Below, in pieces: positions 1 to 6,479 of a DNA stretch of 8,630 nt. The position numbers were made by a program, and so were the translations under genes. The DNA is from Snowella sp031396835. GTDB lineage: Bacteria > Cyanobacteriota > Cyanobacteriia > Cyanobacteriales > Microcystaceae. Below the pieces are notes generated by a model that saw only the letters and a list, made by a program, of their open reading frames with translations, searched no databases and was not told the origin of the DNA. The first letter of the stretch is position 1. Each line of letters starts with the position of its first letter. Location of the stretch: positions 1 through 8,630 of the forward strand of contig JANNLO010000138.1 in assembly GCA_031396835.1 (NCBI GenBank), in the 5' to 3' direction.

Positions 1-613
1 CACTTTGTTCATAAGCTTGCCAAGCTAAATCAACCAATCCATTGACAATAGCCACGGCAACAGTGGAATTTCCCTTACGACCATCGACAATAATATTGGG
101 AACTAGAGAATCTTGGAGTCGTTCTTTTTCCACATCCGCACCCACAAAACCCGATGGAGTAGCAATCACTAAAGTTGGCCGAATATTTTCGTCTTTAATT
201 AATTCAACCAATGCGGCCAAAGCTGTTTGAGAATCCCCAATCACAAAAATTCCTTCAGGATAGCGTCTCGCCAAAGTTTGTAATCCCCACGCTGCTTGAG
301 TTTTAGCTTTTTGGGGACGAGTGATAGTTTGCGTACTACAATAAACAGGATTCGCAAAAGTTTGTTGAAGATTGGGAACAATGCCTACTTGCACCATTGG
401 CACATCCACAATAATTGTCGTCCTTGCGGCGAGTGTTGCGGCACCAGCAGATAAAACACGTTCTGAAAAACTGAGCAGTCCGTGATAATCAAAATCAGCA
501 GTTGCTAAAATAACGCGACGAATAATTTCGTATTCTGCGGGACAGAAAGCAGATTCTCCTATTTCGTGGTCAATAATTGCCAAACTCTGGGCATCGGTGA
601 TGTGCCATTCCAT
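1..613 (-). CDS. cobH: Precorrin-8X methylmutase (cobalt-precorrin-8 methylmutase), 3' end cut off by window edge
   Basis: The enzyme moves the methyl group from C-11 to C-12 of precorrin-8X to give hydrogenobyrinate (or the cobalt-containing equivalent), a cytoplasmic step of corrin ring synthesis for B12. I read 204 codons from ATG at 613. The start MEWHITDAQSL and the segments 'VDVPMVQVGI' (69-78), 'PSGFVGA' (153-159) and 'GRKGNS' (178-183) fit the CbiC/CobH family. The family is usually about 205-220 residues, so only a few C-terminal residues should be missing. One oddity: in 'RRVILATADF' (32-41), Leu36 sits where characterised family members have the catalytic histidine (His43 of Pseudomonas denitrificans CobH, as I recall it). 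There is no clear Shine-Dalgarno sequence before the ATG, and a promoter-like pair lies only 4 bases upstream. The family call is firm. Whether it acts on cobalt-free or cobalt-bearing substrate cannot be told from sequence. Confidence 0.93.
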   Translation of the reverse strand, partial: MEWHITDAQSLAIIDHEIGESAFCPAEYEIIRRVILATADFDYHGLLSFSERVLSAGAATLAARTTIIVDVPMVQVGIVPNLQQTFANPVYCSTQTITRPQKAKTQAAWGLQTLARRYPEGIFVIGDSQTALAALVELIKDENIRPTLVIATPSGFVGADVEKERLQDSLVPNIIVDGRKGNSTVAVAIVNGLVDLAWQAYEQS

Positions 614-617
614 TCAA

Positions 618-645
618 ATATTAAGGGTTAAAGATAAGTTGTCAA
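618..645 (-). promoter_or_regulatory. Candidate cobH promoter, very close to the start codon
   Basis: On the minus strand a perfect -35 hexamer TTGACA (645-640) is followed after 16 bases by TAATAT (623-618), a 4/6 match to TATAAT. The ATG of cobH lies only 4 bases further on. If used, transcription would begin at or next to the start codon and give a leaderless mRNA, which fits the missing ribosome binding site. AT-rich spacers produce such matches by chance, so this is a candidate only. Confidence 0.3.
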
Positions 646-831
646 CAAACATCCTAAAATCTAGTTAAAAAAATTTATCAGAGATTGGGGACACAAATTA
701 ATTTTATGACAAGCTGTTACCATCTCAAAAAAATATCCCACATCTAATAGTTGATGCTCATTTTTTTTTTAAACTTGTCCTGCAATAATTTTTTATTTTT
801 ACTATTTTTCTCGTGAGCTTTTAGTTAGTTT

Positions 832-1992
832 TTATTCGGATTGAAGAAGATTAGAAAACATTTGTTGCTGAGTATTTTCTTCATAAGGCGGAGCTTGTCG
901 GGTATCTGTGATTAACCAATCGAGTGCTGCTGCTTGAACATCGATCGCGGCTCCTGTTTTGTCCACACAATAACGCCCAAATACCAATTTATCGACTAGG
1001 CGAACCCCCGCTCCTAAACGCGAATATTCAAAAATAACGCTATTGTCCACCACTGCACCGCTACAAATGTGGCAACTAGGGCCAATCATACTGGGGCCAA
1101 TAATGGTTGCACCGTCTTCAATGCGAGTCATACCGCCAATATAAACAGGGCCTTCGATATGAACTTTGTCCCAGTTAACTGCGACATTAATCCCTGTATA
1201 AATTCCTGGTTTAACTTCCATTCCTGGAATAGCAACATTTTTGATTTCTCGTAATAAAACACCCCGAATCGCTTCCCAATAATCTGGCACTTTTCCAATA
1301 TCAACCCATTCAAAATCCATATTGACGGCGTAGAACGGAGCATTTTTTGCAACTAATTGGGGAAAAAGATCCGCACCCAAGTCATATTCTTGATTGGGTG
1401 GAATATAATCAATAATTTCGGGTTCAAAAATATAAATTCCAGTATTAATTTGGGTGCTGAGAGCTTCTTCTACACTCGGTTTTTCTTGAAAGGCTTGAAT
1501 TCTACCGTCTTCATCCGTGACGACAACTCCATAGCTGGGAACTAATTCTTTAGCAACTGACTTGGTAACAATGGTTGCGATCGCGCCTTTTTGTCGGTGC
1601 ATTTTTAAAGCGGCCGTTAAATCTAAATCAATCAGAGCATCTCCGCACAGCACAACAAAAGTATCGTCAAAAAATGGGTTAAAATCTTGAATCCGTCGCA
1701 ATCCTCCTGCCGAACCGATCGCCGCACCAACTAAATTCCCATCAATGATACTTCCCTCAAAGGAATAAGCAATTTGTACTCCAAAACGTTGCCCATCCCG
1801 AAAATAACTTTCAATCTCTTCTGCTAAATGGCTAACATTCACCATAATCTGGTCAAATCCATGTTGACGTAGCAGTTCCAATAAAAACTCCATCACGGGC
1901 TTCTGGAGAATCGGAATCATCGGTTTAGGAATTGTATGAGTGATAGGACGCACACGGGTTCCTTTCCCTGCCGCTAGAATCATCGCTTTCAT
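832..1992 (-). CDS. NDP-sugar pyrophosphorylase (mannose-1-phosphate guanylyltransferase-like) with C-terminal left-handed beta-helix
   Basis: A sugar-1-phosphate nucleotidylyltransferase, making an NDP-sugar and pyrophosphate for polysaccharide or glycoconjugate synthesis in the cytoplasm. The nucleotide-binding signature 'LAAGKGTRVRPIT' is at residues 6-18, followed by 'PKPMIP' (22-27), the metal-binding 'CGD' (116-118), 'FQEKP' (168-172), 'NTGIY' (183-187) and 'WVDIGKVPDYWEA' (229-241). Residues from about 276 to 345 carry the imperfect hexapeptide pattern of a left-handed beta-helix ('GPVYIGG', 'ATIIGPSMIGPS'). I chose ATG at 1992 (386 residues) over a TTG seven codons upstream at 2013. 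The nucleotide-binding motif then begins at once, as is usual, and 'GAGG' stands 10 bases before this ATG, inside what would be coding sequence from the TTG. Cyanobacterial relatives are often labelled mannose-1-phosphate guanylyltransferase, but sugar and base specificity are not readable here; a glucose-1-phosphate enzyme is possible. Confidence 0.88.
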   Translation of the reverse strand: MKAMILAAGKGTRVRPITHTIPKPMIPILQKPVMEFLLELLRQHGFDQIMVNVSHLAEEIESYFRDGQRFGVQIAYSFEGSIIDGNLVGAAIGSAGGLRRIQDFNPFFDDTFVVLCGDALIDLDLTAALKMHRQKGAIATIVTKSVAKELVPSYGVVVTDEDGRIQAFQEKPSVEEALSTQINTGIYIFEPEIIDYIPPNQEYDLGADLFPQLVAKNAPFYAVNMDFEWVDIGKVPDYWEAIRGVLLREIKNVAIPGMEVKPGIYTGINVAVNWDKVHIEGPVYIGGMTRIEDGATIIGPSMIGPSCHICSGAVVDNSVIFEYSRLGAGVRLVDKLVFGRYCVDKTGAAIDVQAAALDWLITDTRQAPPYEENTQQQMFSNLLQSE

Positions 1993-2032
1993 TGATTTTT
2001 TCCTCAGCCTCAAACCAAAAAATTTAAAAGTT

Positions 2033-2060
2033 ATTATGCTCAGTTTACCACTGACTTAAA
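2033..2060 (-). promoter_or_regulatory. Weak candidate promoter for the NDP-sugar pyrophosphorylase gene
   Basis: On the minus strand CATAAT (2038-2033, 5/6 to TATAAT) is preceded after 16 bases by TTTAAG (2060-2055, 3/6 to TTGACA). Transcription would start near 2026, leaving a leader of about 34 bases that includes the GAGG ribosome binding site. The -35 match is poor, and cyanobacterial promoters often depend on the -10 box alone. Confidence 0.25.
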
Positions 2061-2107
2061 GGGATTCACGCACGAAGGATCTTAAGGTCATAATCTGAAA
2101 AAATTCT

Positions 2108-2164
2108 GTTCTATAAAGTTCTATAAAATTTATGCGATCGCCGAATAGTTTCAAATAGTGTCAA
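2108..2164. repeat. Two adjacent 10-base tandem duplications in the intergenic spacer
   Basis: The decamer GTTCTATAAA occurs twice end to end at 2108-2127. A second pair, ATAGTTTCAA/ATAGTGTCAA (one mismatch), occupies 2145-2164, with an HIP1 octamer (2134-2141) between the pairs. Together they fill much of the gap between the binding-protein gene and the pyrophosphorylase gene. They may be simple slippage products; a spacing of about one helical turn would also suit a regulator site. No function is claimed. Confidence 0.5.
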
Positions 2165-2181
2165 ACAGCGAAATTATAATA

Positions 2182-3078
2182 TTAATAATCAATGATCGGT
2201 ATCCACTCATAGGAGTCAAGAATTCCCTGAAAATAGTCATTAATGTTATCTCTGGGATAAGGCGTAACTCCTGTTTCACCAAACCATTTTTCATAGATAG
2301 CAACTGAATCAGGTTGATCGCTGACAACGCCTTCCATAAATTTAATCAAACTATAATTCACTAAATTCCGCCAGTCAGAATCATCCTTTGGTAACGAACA
2401 GGAATAAGATTCATATTGATAGGGAAAATTGGGAACGACAACTAAATCACCAGCGTTTTTAGACTTTTTGCGGATACCTTCTAAAACAATCCCATCTCCT
2501 GCAAATCCCTCAATTTCACCTTTTTCTAGTTTTGCTAAACCATCAGCTTGATTTTGAATCGGGATTAATTGGGCCGCAGGTTGTTGAAGTTTAATCGCTT
2601 TTTCATTAGTTGTGTTGGGAATTACACCAATCTTACGGCCAGCTAACGATGCTAATGAATTTAAACCGCTTTTTTTATTCGTTAAAACTTTGGTTCCATC
2701 AGCAAAATAACTGACCGAAAAATCAACTTGTTTGGTTCTTTCCCAAGTAAAAGTTGTAGAAGCACATTCAATATCAATACTTCCATTTTTGATTTGCTGA
2801 AAACGGTTTTCTGGAGTTGCTTCAACTAACTTTAATTGAATCGGTTTACCTAGTTGTTTTTCCGTTTGTTTACGGATCATTTCTAACATATCTAAAGAAT
2901 AACCAACCCATTTACCATTTTTATCTACAAAGCCAAAAGGAATAGCGTCTTTGCGAGTTCCAGCCGTAATCATTCCAGTTTCTTTAATGCGGTCTAATAC
3001 CTTTCCTGCCCAAGTTGGAGGTTGATAAGTTGCTGCCAAAATTAATGCACAGGCCACTAATACAAATTTTTTGATCAT
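2182..3078 (-). CDS. Periplasmic amino-acid-binding protein, glutamate/aspartate (GltI) type, of an ABC transporter
   Basis: A family 3 solute-binding protein that would capture an amino acid in the periplasm and hand it to an ABC permease. Residues 1-24 form a signal peptide: 'MIKK', a hydrophobic core, then 'TWA' before Gly25 as a likely cleavage site. The mature part (about 274 residues) follows the E. coli GltI pattern: 'GTRKDAIPF' (40-48) matches 'GHRESSVPF', 'DIECASTTFTWERTKQVDFS' (102-121) matches the STT/ER ligand loop, and 'ESYSCSLPKDD' (223-233) matches 'EAYGCMLRKDD'. This suggests an acidic amino acid as ligand, but that is inference from motif likeness. No permease or ATPase gene lies beside it, so it must share a transporter encoded elsewhere or act as a sensor. 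No strong Shine-Dalgarno sequence precedes the ATG. A three-codon ORF (3086-3075, Met-Lys-Gln-stop) overlaps the start codon. Confidence 0.88.
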   Translation of the reverse strand: MIKKFVLVACALILAATYQPPTWAGKVLDRIKETGMITAGTRKDAIPFGFVDKNGKWVGYSLDMLEMIRKQTEKQLGKPIQLKLVEATPENRFQQIKNGSIDIECASTTFTWERTKQVDFSVSYFADGTKVLTNKKSGLNSLASLAGRKIGVIPNTTNEKAIKLQQPAAQLIPIQNQADGLAKLEKGEIEGFAGDGIVLEGIRKKSKNAGDLVVVPNFPYQYESYSCSLPKDDSDWRNLVNYSLIKFMEGVVSDQPDSVAIYEKWFGETGVTPYPRDNINDYFQGILDSYEWIPIIDY

Positions 3079-3164
3079 TGCTTCATTTCGTTCAATTATT
3101 CCCTTTAATAAGAGATAAGACTGAATTGAGGAAATTTAAGTTTCAATTTTTAAATCATTAAGAA

Positions 3165-3566
3165 TTATTCAGATTCTAAGTCTTCCTCTTCTTGAGTTTC
3201 TTCCAAATCTTCTTCGTCAATTTCTAAAGTATTAAGTAAATTCAAAATGCGATCGCCGCGTTCAATCGAGGAATCTTCTAAAAAAGCAATTTCTGGAGTC
3301 CGCCGTAAACGCACCCGTTGCCCTAATTCCCGACGCACAAAACTAGCTGAAGACTGCAAACCCTCCATTGTTTCGATTTTTGCCGCTTCTGTCCCATAAA
3401 TACTTACAAAAATTTTTGCGTGCTGTAAATCTCCTGAGACTTGCACATCAGTTACACTCACCATTCCCGCACCGACACGATCATCTTTGATATCATAAAG
3501 CAACATTTGGCTGACTTCACGCTTAATCAAAGACGAAATACGAGAAACTCGCCGACTAGTAGCCAT
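3165..3566 (-). CDS. rbfA: Ribosome-binding factor A (30S subunit maturation)
   Basis: RbfA binds the free 30S subunit and helps finish the 5' end of 16S rRNA, notably in the cold. The 133-residue product has the small KH-like fold pattern: 'RRVSRISSLIKREVSQML' at the N-terminus, 'MVSVTDVQVSGDLQHAKIFVS' in the middle, and the family signature 'RLRRTPEIAFLEDSSIERGDRI' before the last helix. The C-terminus ends in a strongly acidic tail (about 17 residues rich in Glu/Asp), a variable extension in this family. I start it at ATG 3566 because a full AAGGAG lies 9 bases upstream. A GTG eight codons earlier (3590) would place that ribosome binding site inside the gene. It follows ycf33 on the same strand after a 57-base gap and is probably co-transcribed with it. 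Confidence 0.95.
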   Translation of the reverse strand: MATSRRVSRISSLIKREVSQMLLYDIKDDRVGAGMVSVTDVQVSGDLQHAKIFVSIYGTEAAKIETMEGLQSSASFVRRELGQRVRLRRTPEIAFLEDSSIERGDRILNLLNTLEIDEEDLEETQEEEDLESE

Positions 3567-3603
3567 ATTATTTTGCTCCTTACTGAGCACCTTATTGCTG
3601 GGT

Positions 3604-3626
3604 TAGAGACGCAAACAACGCCTCTA
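3604..3626. repeat. Imperfect palindrome (23 bases) between ycf33 and rbfA, overlapping the ycf33 stop codon
   Basis: TAGAGACG (3604-3611) and CGCCTCTA (3619-3626) form an 8-base-pair stem with one G-T wobble pair on the transcribed minus strand, around a 7-base loop. The three outer bases at 3624-3626 are the ycf33 stop codon. The core resembles the 'GTAGAGACGTTGCATGCAACGTCTCTAC' type of interspersed palindrome that I recall from filamentous cyanobacterial genomes, though the loop differs. No T-run follows, so it is more likely an mRNA hairpin or processing site than a terminator. Confidence 0.5.
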
Positions 3627-3827
3627 TACTGTCGTTAATCCTAGCATGGCTCGTAAGGTAAAAAAGAGAAAAATGAATCCGCCAGTCAAAATCCCAACTA
3701 ACGCGACGGCAGCGATAGGATTTTGAAAAAATGGTTTTAGCCAAGCAAAAAAGGCAAAAAAGATGCCTAAAATTAAGCTAATCATGTAACGAGGATAGCG
3801 ACTTATGTTATCGAGAAAATCTCCCAT
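3624..3827 (-). CDS. ycf33: Ycf33 / DUF751 small membrane protein
   Basis: A 67-residue protein of the DUF751/Ycf33 family, found in cyanobacteria and some algal plastids and of unknown function. The pattern 'F-x-N-x-SRYPRY' near the start, the middle 'AWLKPFFQNP' and the end 'FTLRAMLGL' match family members as I remember them. Two hydrophobic helices are visible, roughly residues 14-30 and 37-59, separated by the 'KPFFQNP' turn, so it should sit in a membrane, perhaps the thylakoid. The ATG at 3827 has only a weak purine-rich stretch (AAAAGA) before it. The gene precedes rbfA on the same strand, an arrangement I believe recurs in cyanobacteria. The link to photosynthesis rests only on its distribution. 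Confidence 0.85.
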   Translation of the reverse strand: MGDFLDNISRYPRYMISLILGIFFAFFAWLKPFFQNPIAAVALVGILTGGFIFLFFTLRAMLGLTTV

Positions 3828-3957
3828 AATCTTTTAATGATAGTTATTTAGTACAGTTATTCTTAGTGTTAACATTAATTGGGTCATTCGACAAGCTTTT
3901 ATAGTTTTTAAAGAGAGATTATTCTTGCTTTAAACTAAGAATTACATAAAAATTATA
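3828..3957. promoter_or_regulatory. Divergent promoter region between ycf33-rbfA and the TauE-HAD pair
   Basis: These 130 AT-rich bases separate two divergently read units, so both promoters must lie here or within the genes. TATAGT (3900-3905) is a good -10 candidate for the plus-strand pair but has no convincing -35. TTAACA and TAAATA motifs exist on the minus strand for ycf33 without a clear pairing. I see no strong dyad operator. Confidence 0.45.
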
Positions 3958-4740
3958 ATGGAAAATGAGTTATTTTTTTTGATTCTCGGCGGATTAATTT
4001 CAGGCTTATTAGCAGGACTATTAGGCATTGGTGGCGGTACTGTTTTAGTTCCTATTTTAGTAACTTTAAATTATACTCCTGTCCAAGCCGTTGCTACTAG
4101 TAGTTTAGCAATTATTTTAACTTCAATTTCTGGAAGTTTTCAAAATTGGCGCATGGGATATTTAGATTTTAATCGTGTTTTTTTGATGGGAATTCCTGCT
4201 TTAATTACAGCACAATTAGGGGTTTATCTGGCTAATAAATTCCAACCAGATCTACTTCTTTTTGCCTTTGGATTATTATTAATTATTAATATATTTTTAG
4301 TTAAATTACGCAAGAATTTAGAACAACAAGAGCCTCAAAAACAGACAATTTATGTTAATTCAACTTTGGCACGCTTGGGAACAGGAGCATTTGCAGGTTT
4401 TTTGGCGGGACTATTTGGAATTGGTGGTGGAGTGATTATGGTTCCTTTACAAATGTTACTATTAAACGAAAAGATTAAAGTCGCCATTCAAACCAGTTTA
4501 GGCGTAATTGTTATCACTGCGATCGCGGCAACAGTTGGGCATGGAATTAGGGGAAATGTTATTTTTGGAGTTGGTTTAATTTTAGGAATGGGGGGATTAA
4601 TTGGGTCGCAAATTAGTACACGCTGTTTGCCGAAATTACCAGAAAAAATTGTCAGTTTGTGTTTTAATTTATTGTTAGTAATTTTATCAATTTATAGCTT
4701 CTGGCAAGCTTGGCAAAAATATACAATTAATAATAATTAA
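3958..4740 (+). CDS. TauE/SafE family membrane permease (putative sulfite/anion exporter)
   Basis: A 260-residue polytopic membrane protein of the TauE/SafE (former DUF81) family, whose studied members move sulfite, sulfoacetate or other small organosulfur anions across the cytoplasmic membrane. The family's internal duplication is plain: 'GLLAGLLGIGGGTVLVP' at 16-32 is repeated as 'GFLAGLFGIGGGVIMVP' at 147-163. The halves are joined by a charged loop (about 117-131). About eight hydrophobic segments can be drawn, and the length is typical. The ATG at 3958 has no obvious Shine-Dalgarno sequence. The HAD gene starts 21 bases after its stop and is probably co-transcribed. Hand counts of sample lines give roughly 17-35% GC here, well below fabI. 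The substrate is unknown; no sulfur gene lies next to it. Confidence 0.87.
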   Translation: MENELFFLILGGLISGLLAGLLGIGGGTVLVPILVTLNYTPVQAVATSSLAIILTSISGSFQNWRMGYLDFNRVFLMGIPALITAQLGVYLANKFQPDLLLFAFGLLLIINIFLVKLRKNLEQQEPQKQTIYVNSTLARLGTGAFAGFLAGLFGIGGGVIMVPLQMLLLNEKIKVAIQTSLGVIVITAIAATVGHGIRGNVIFGVGLILGMGGLIGSQISTRCLPKLPEKIVSLCFNLLLVILSIYSFWQAWQKYTINNN

Positions 4741-4761
4741 CTAGATTTTAAAGAGGTTTCA

Positions 4762-5544
4762 ATGAATCAAGTAATTCCGCAAATTTTAGCGTTAGATTTT
4801 GATGGTGTGATTTGTGATGGAATTTTAGAATATTTTGAAACAACAAAACGAACCTACGCAAAAATCTGGACGATTGATAATATTGAAAACTTAGAGCAAT
4901 TTGCTGATAAATTTTATCGCCTTAGACCAGTTATTGAAACAGGTTGGGAAATGCCTATTTTGCTTAGGGCTTTAATGTTACAAATTCCTGATGAAAAAAT
5001 TCTGAATAATTGGCCAGAAATTGTAGAAAATATTTTCGCCACTGATCAATTAAATAAACAAATAATCATCCAAAAATTTGACACGATTAGAGATGAATGG
5101 ATTACTAATGATTTAGATACTTGGTTAGGATTACATCGCTTTTATGCTGGTGTAATTGAGCGATTAAAACAAATTATTAATTCTTCGACGAAACTTTATA
5201 TTATCAGTACCAAAGAAAGTCGTTTCATTCAAAGATTATTAAAAGAAAAAGAAGTATTAATTGAAAGTCAATTTATTCTAGGCAAAGAAATCAAGCAACC
5301 TAAATATGAAATTCTTAGCCAACTTTTAGATAAATATCAACTTAATCCTCAACAACTTTGGTTTGTAGAAGATTTATTAAAAACTCTGCATTCAGTTACT
5401 AATCAATCTAGTTTGAATAATGTTGGTTTATATCTAGCCGATTGGGGCTACAATACGCAATTAATACGAGATTCTATTCAAAATAATTCAGAGATTAAAT
5501 TATTATCTTTAAGTCAGTTTAATCAGGATTTTTCCCAATGGTAA
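4762..5544 (+). CDS. HAD-superfamily hydrolase of unknown substrate
   Basis: A 260-residue soluble protein of the HAD phosphatase superfamily. Motif I is 'ALDFDGVICDG' (10-20), with nucleophile Asp12 and acid/base Asp14. Motif II is the serine/threonine of 'YIISTKES' (146-153). Motif III is probably a lysine in 'KEIKQPKYE' (175-183). Motif IV is 'WFVEDLLKTL' (200-209), with Glu203/Asp204 as magnesium ligands. A long helical cap lies between motifs I and II (about 21-130), as in C1-cap members that act on small phosphomonoesters. The substrate cannot be read from the sequence. A good ribosome binding site, AAAGAGG, stands 6 bases before the ATG, so the gene is efficiently placed behind the TauE gene. 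It is as AT-rich as its partner. It ends 50 bases before the fabI stop codon on the other strand. Confidence 0.85.
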   Translation: MNQVIPQILALDFDGVICDGILEYFETTKRTYAKIWTIDNIENLEQFADKFYRLRPVIETGWEMPILLRALMLQIPDEKILNNWPEIVENIFATDQLNKQIIIQKFDTIRDEWITNDLDTWLGLHRFYAGVIERLKQIINSSTKLYIISTKESRFIQRLLKEKEVLIESQFILGKEIKQPKYEILSQLLDKYQLNPQQLWFVEDLLKTLHSVTNQSSLNNVGLYLADWGYNTQLIRDSIQNNSEIKLLSLSQFNQDFSQW

Positions 5545-5554
5545 TTAACTTTAA

Positions 5555-5583
5555 TCCCTCTTAATTTTACTGAAAAAGAGGGA
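5555..5583. terminator. Inverted repeat between convergent genes, likely bidirectional terminator
   Basis: TCCCTCTT (5555-5562) and AAGAGGGA (5576-5583) form a perfect 8-base-pair stem with a 13-base loop, placed between the stop codons of the HAD gene (5544) and fabI (5595). On the minus strand the stem is followed by an AT-rich TTAAAGTTAATT. On the plus strand no T-run follows. Position and stem quality favour termination, at least for fabI. Confidence 0.6.
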
Positions 5584-5594
5584 GAAGAATTGTG

Positions 5595-6371
5595 CTACAT
5601 TCCCATAATTTCGTAACCTGAATCAACGTAAATAATTTGTCCTGTAATACCATTTGCTAAATCGCTACTTAAAAAAGCGGCAGTATTGCCCACGTCTAAT
5701 TGGGTAACAGTGCGACGCAAAGGTGCAATTTCTTCAACGTGGTGAATCATGTCTAAAATGCCGCCCACCGCAGAAGATGCCAGGGTACGAATTGGGCCAG
5801 CCGAAATACCATTTACTCGAATATTTAAAGGCCCCAGTTCTGCCGCAAGATAACGAACGCTCATTTCTAAACCCGCTTTTGCAACGCCCATGAGATTATA
5901 GTTGGGAATTACTTTTACGCCGCCAAGATAAGTCAGGGTGATAATGCTGCCACCATCGGTCATCAAAGGTTTAGCCGATTGGGCCAAGCGTCCGAGGGAA
6001 AAAGTGCTGATTTCTAGAGCTTTGTTGAAAGATTCACGGGGAATACTACTAAAATCTCCTGTTAATCCGTCTTTATCCGCAAAAGCTAAGCAATGGATTA
6101 AAATATCTAATTTTTCCCATTTATTGGCGATCGCAGCAAACATAGTGTCAATTTGCGCATCATCTTGGACATCACAGGGCAAAATTAAACTAGGATTAAT
6201 CGGTTCAACCAAATCCCGCACTTTTTTCTCAAAACGTCCTTTCTCATCGGGCAAAAAATTTAATCCAATCTCTGCTCCCGCTTTATGTAACTGTTGGGCA
6301 ATTCCCCAAGCAATAGAGCGATTATTAGCAATTCCTGTCACAAAAGCAGTTTTTCCGTTTAAACTTAACAT
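5595..6371 (-). CDS. fabI: Enoyl-[acyl-carrier-protein] reductase (NADH), FabI
   Basis: FabI carries out the last step of each fatty acid elongation cycle in the cytoplasm, reducing trans-2-enoyl-ACP with NAD(P)H. The 258-residue length is standard. The N-terminal nucleotide-binding segment is 'GIANNRSIAWGIA' (13-25), the FabI variant of the short-chain dehydrogenase glycine motif. 'CDVQDD' (66-71) follows. The catalytic stretch 'TYLGGVKVIPNYNLMGVAK' gives Tyr148, Tyr158 and Lys165, equivalent to E. coli Tyr146, Tyr156 and Lys163. 'NGISAGPIRTLA' (187-198) and a C-terminal 'GITGQIIYVDSGYEIMGM' complete the family pattern. Start ATG at 6371 puts the nucleotide-binding motif at the usual distance; the ribosome binding site is weak (AGG 11 bases upstream). 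GC content is visibly higher than in the AT-rich pair it converges with, as expected for a core gene. Confidence 0.97.
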   Translation of the reverse strand: MLSLNGKTAFVTGIANNRSIAWGIAQQLHKAGAEIGLNFLPDEKGRFEKKVRDLVEPINPSLILPCDVQDDAQIDTMFAAIANKWEKLDILIHCLAFADKDGLTGDFSSIPRESFNKALEISTFSLGRLAQSAKPLMTDGGSIITLTYLGGVKVIPNYNLMGVAKAGLEMSVRYLAAELGPLNIRVNGISAGPIRTLASSAVGGILDMIHHVEEIAPLRRTVTQLDVGNTAAFLSSDLANGITGQIIYVDSGYEIMGM

Positions 6372-6479
6372 AATTTTTTAACCTGGCTCACGCTTAAAAT
6401 TAAAAAGACTCGTAGCATCTCAAAATATAACTATATCTTTCTCGGAAACTTCTCTTTTCACTTTTTTCAAGAAATAATT

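Noticed and set aside
42..230. Plus-strand open frame inside cobH
   Set aside because: It lies wholly opposite a clearly recognisable cobH and its translation has no domain pattern; the same holds for frames antisense to the pyrophosphorylase, rbfA and fabI genes.
614..831. Possible terminator or riboswitch in the spacer upstream of cobH
   Set aside because: There are T-runs but no stable stem beside them, and no element resembling a cobalamin riboswitch.
1993..2013. Longer N-terminus for the NDP-sugar pyrophosphorylase starting at TTG 2013
   Set aside because: It adds seven basic residues ahead of the usual 'MKAMILAAG' start, uses a TTG, and places the GAGG ribosome binding site inside the coding region.
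3567..3590. Longer RbfA starting at GTG 3590
   Set aside because: The AAGGAG 9 bases before ATG 3566 fixes the shorter start; the extra eight residues do not resemble RbfA.
6074..6109. FabI alanine (Ala96) at the position of E. coli Gly93, where changes cause triclosan resistance
   Set aside because: Alanine is normal at this position in FabI of other bacteria, including Staphylococcus aureus, which is triclosan sensitive, so it says nothing special here.
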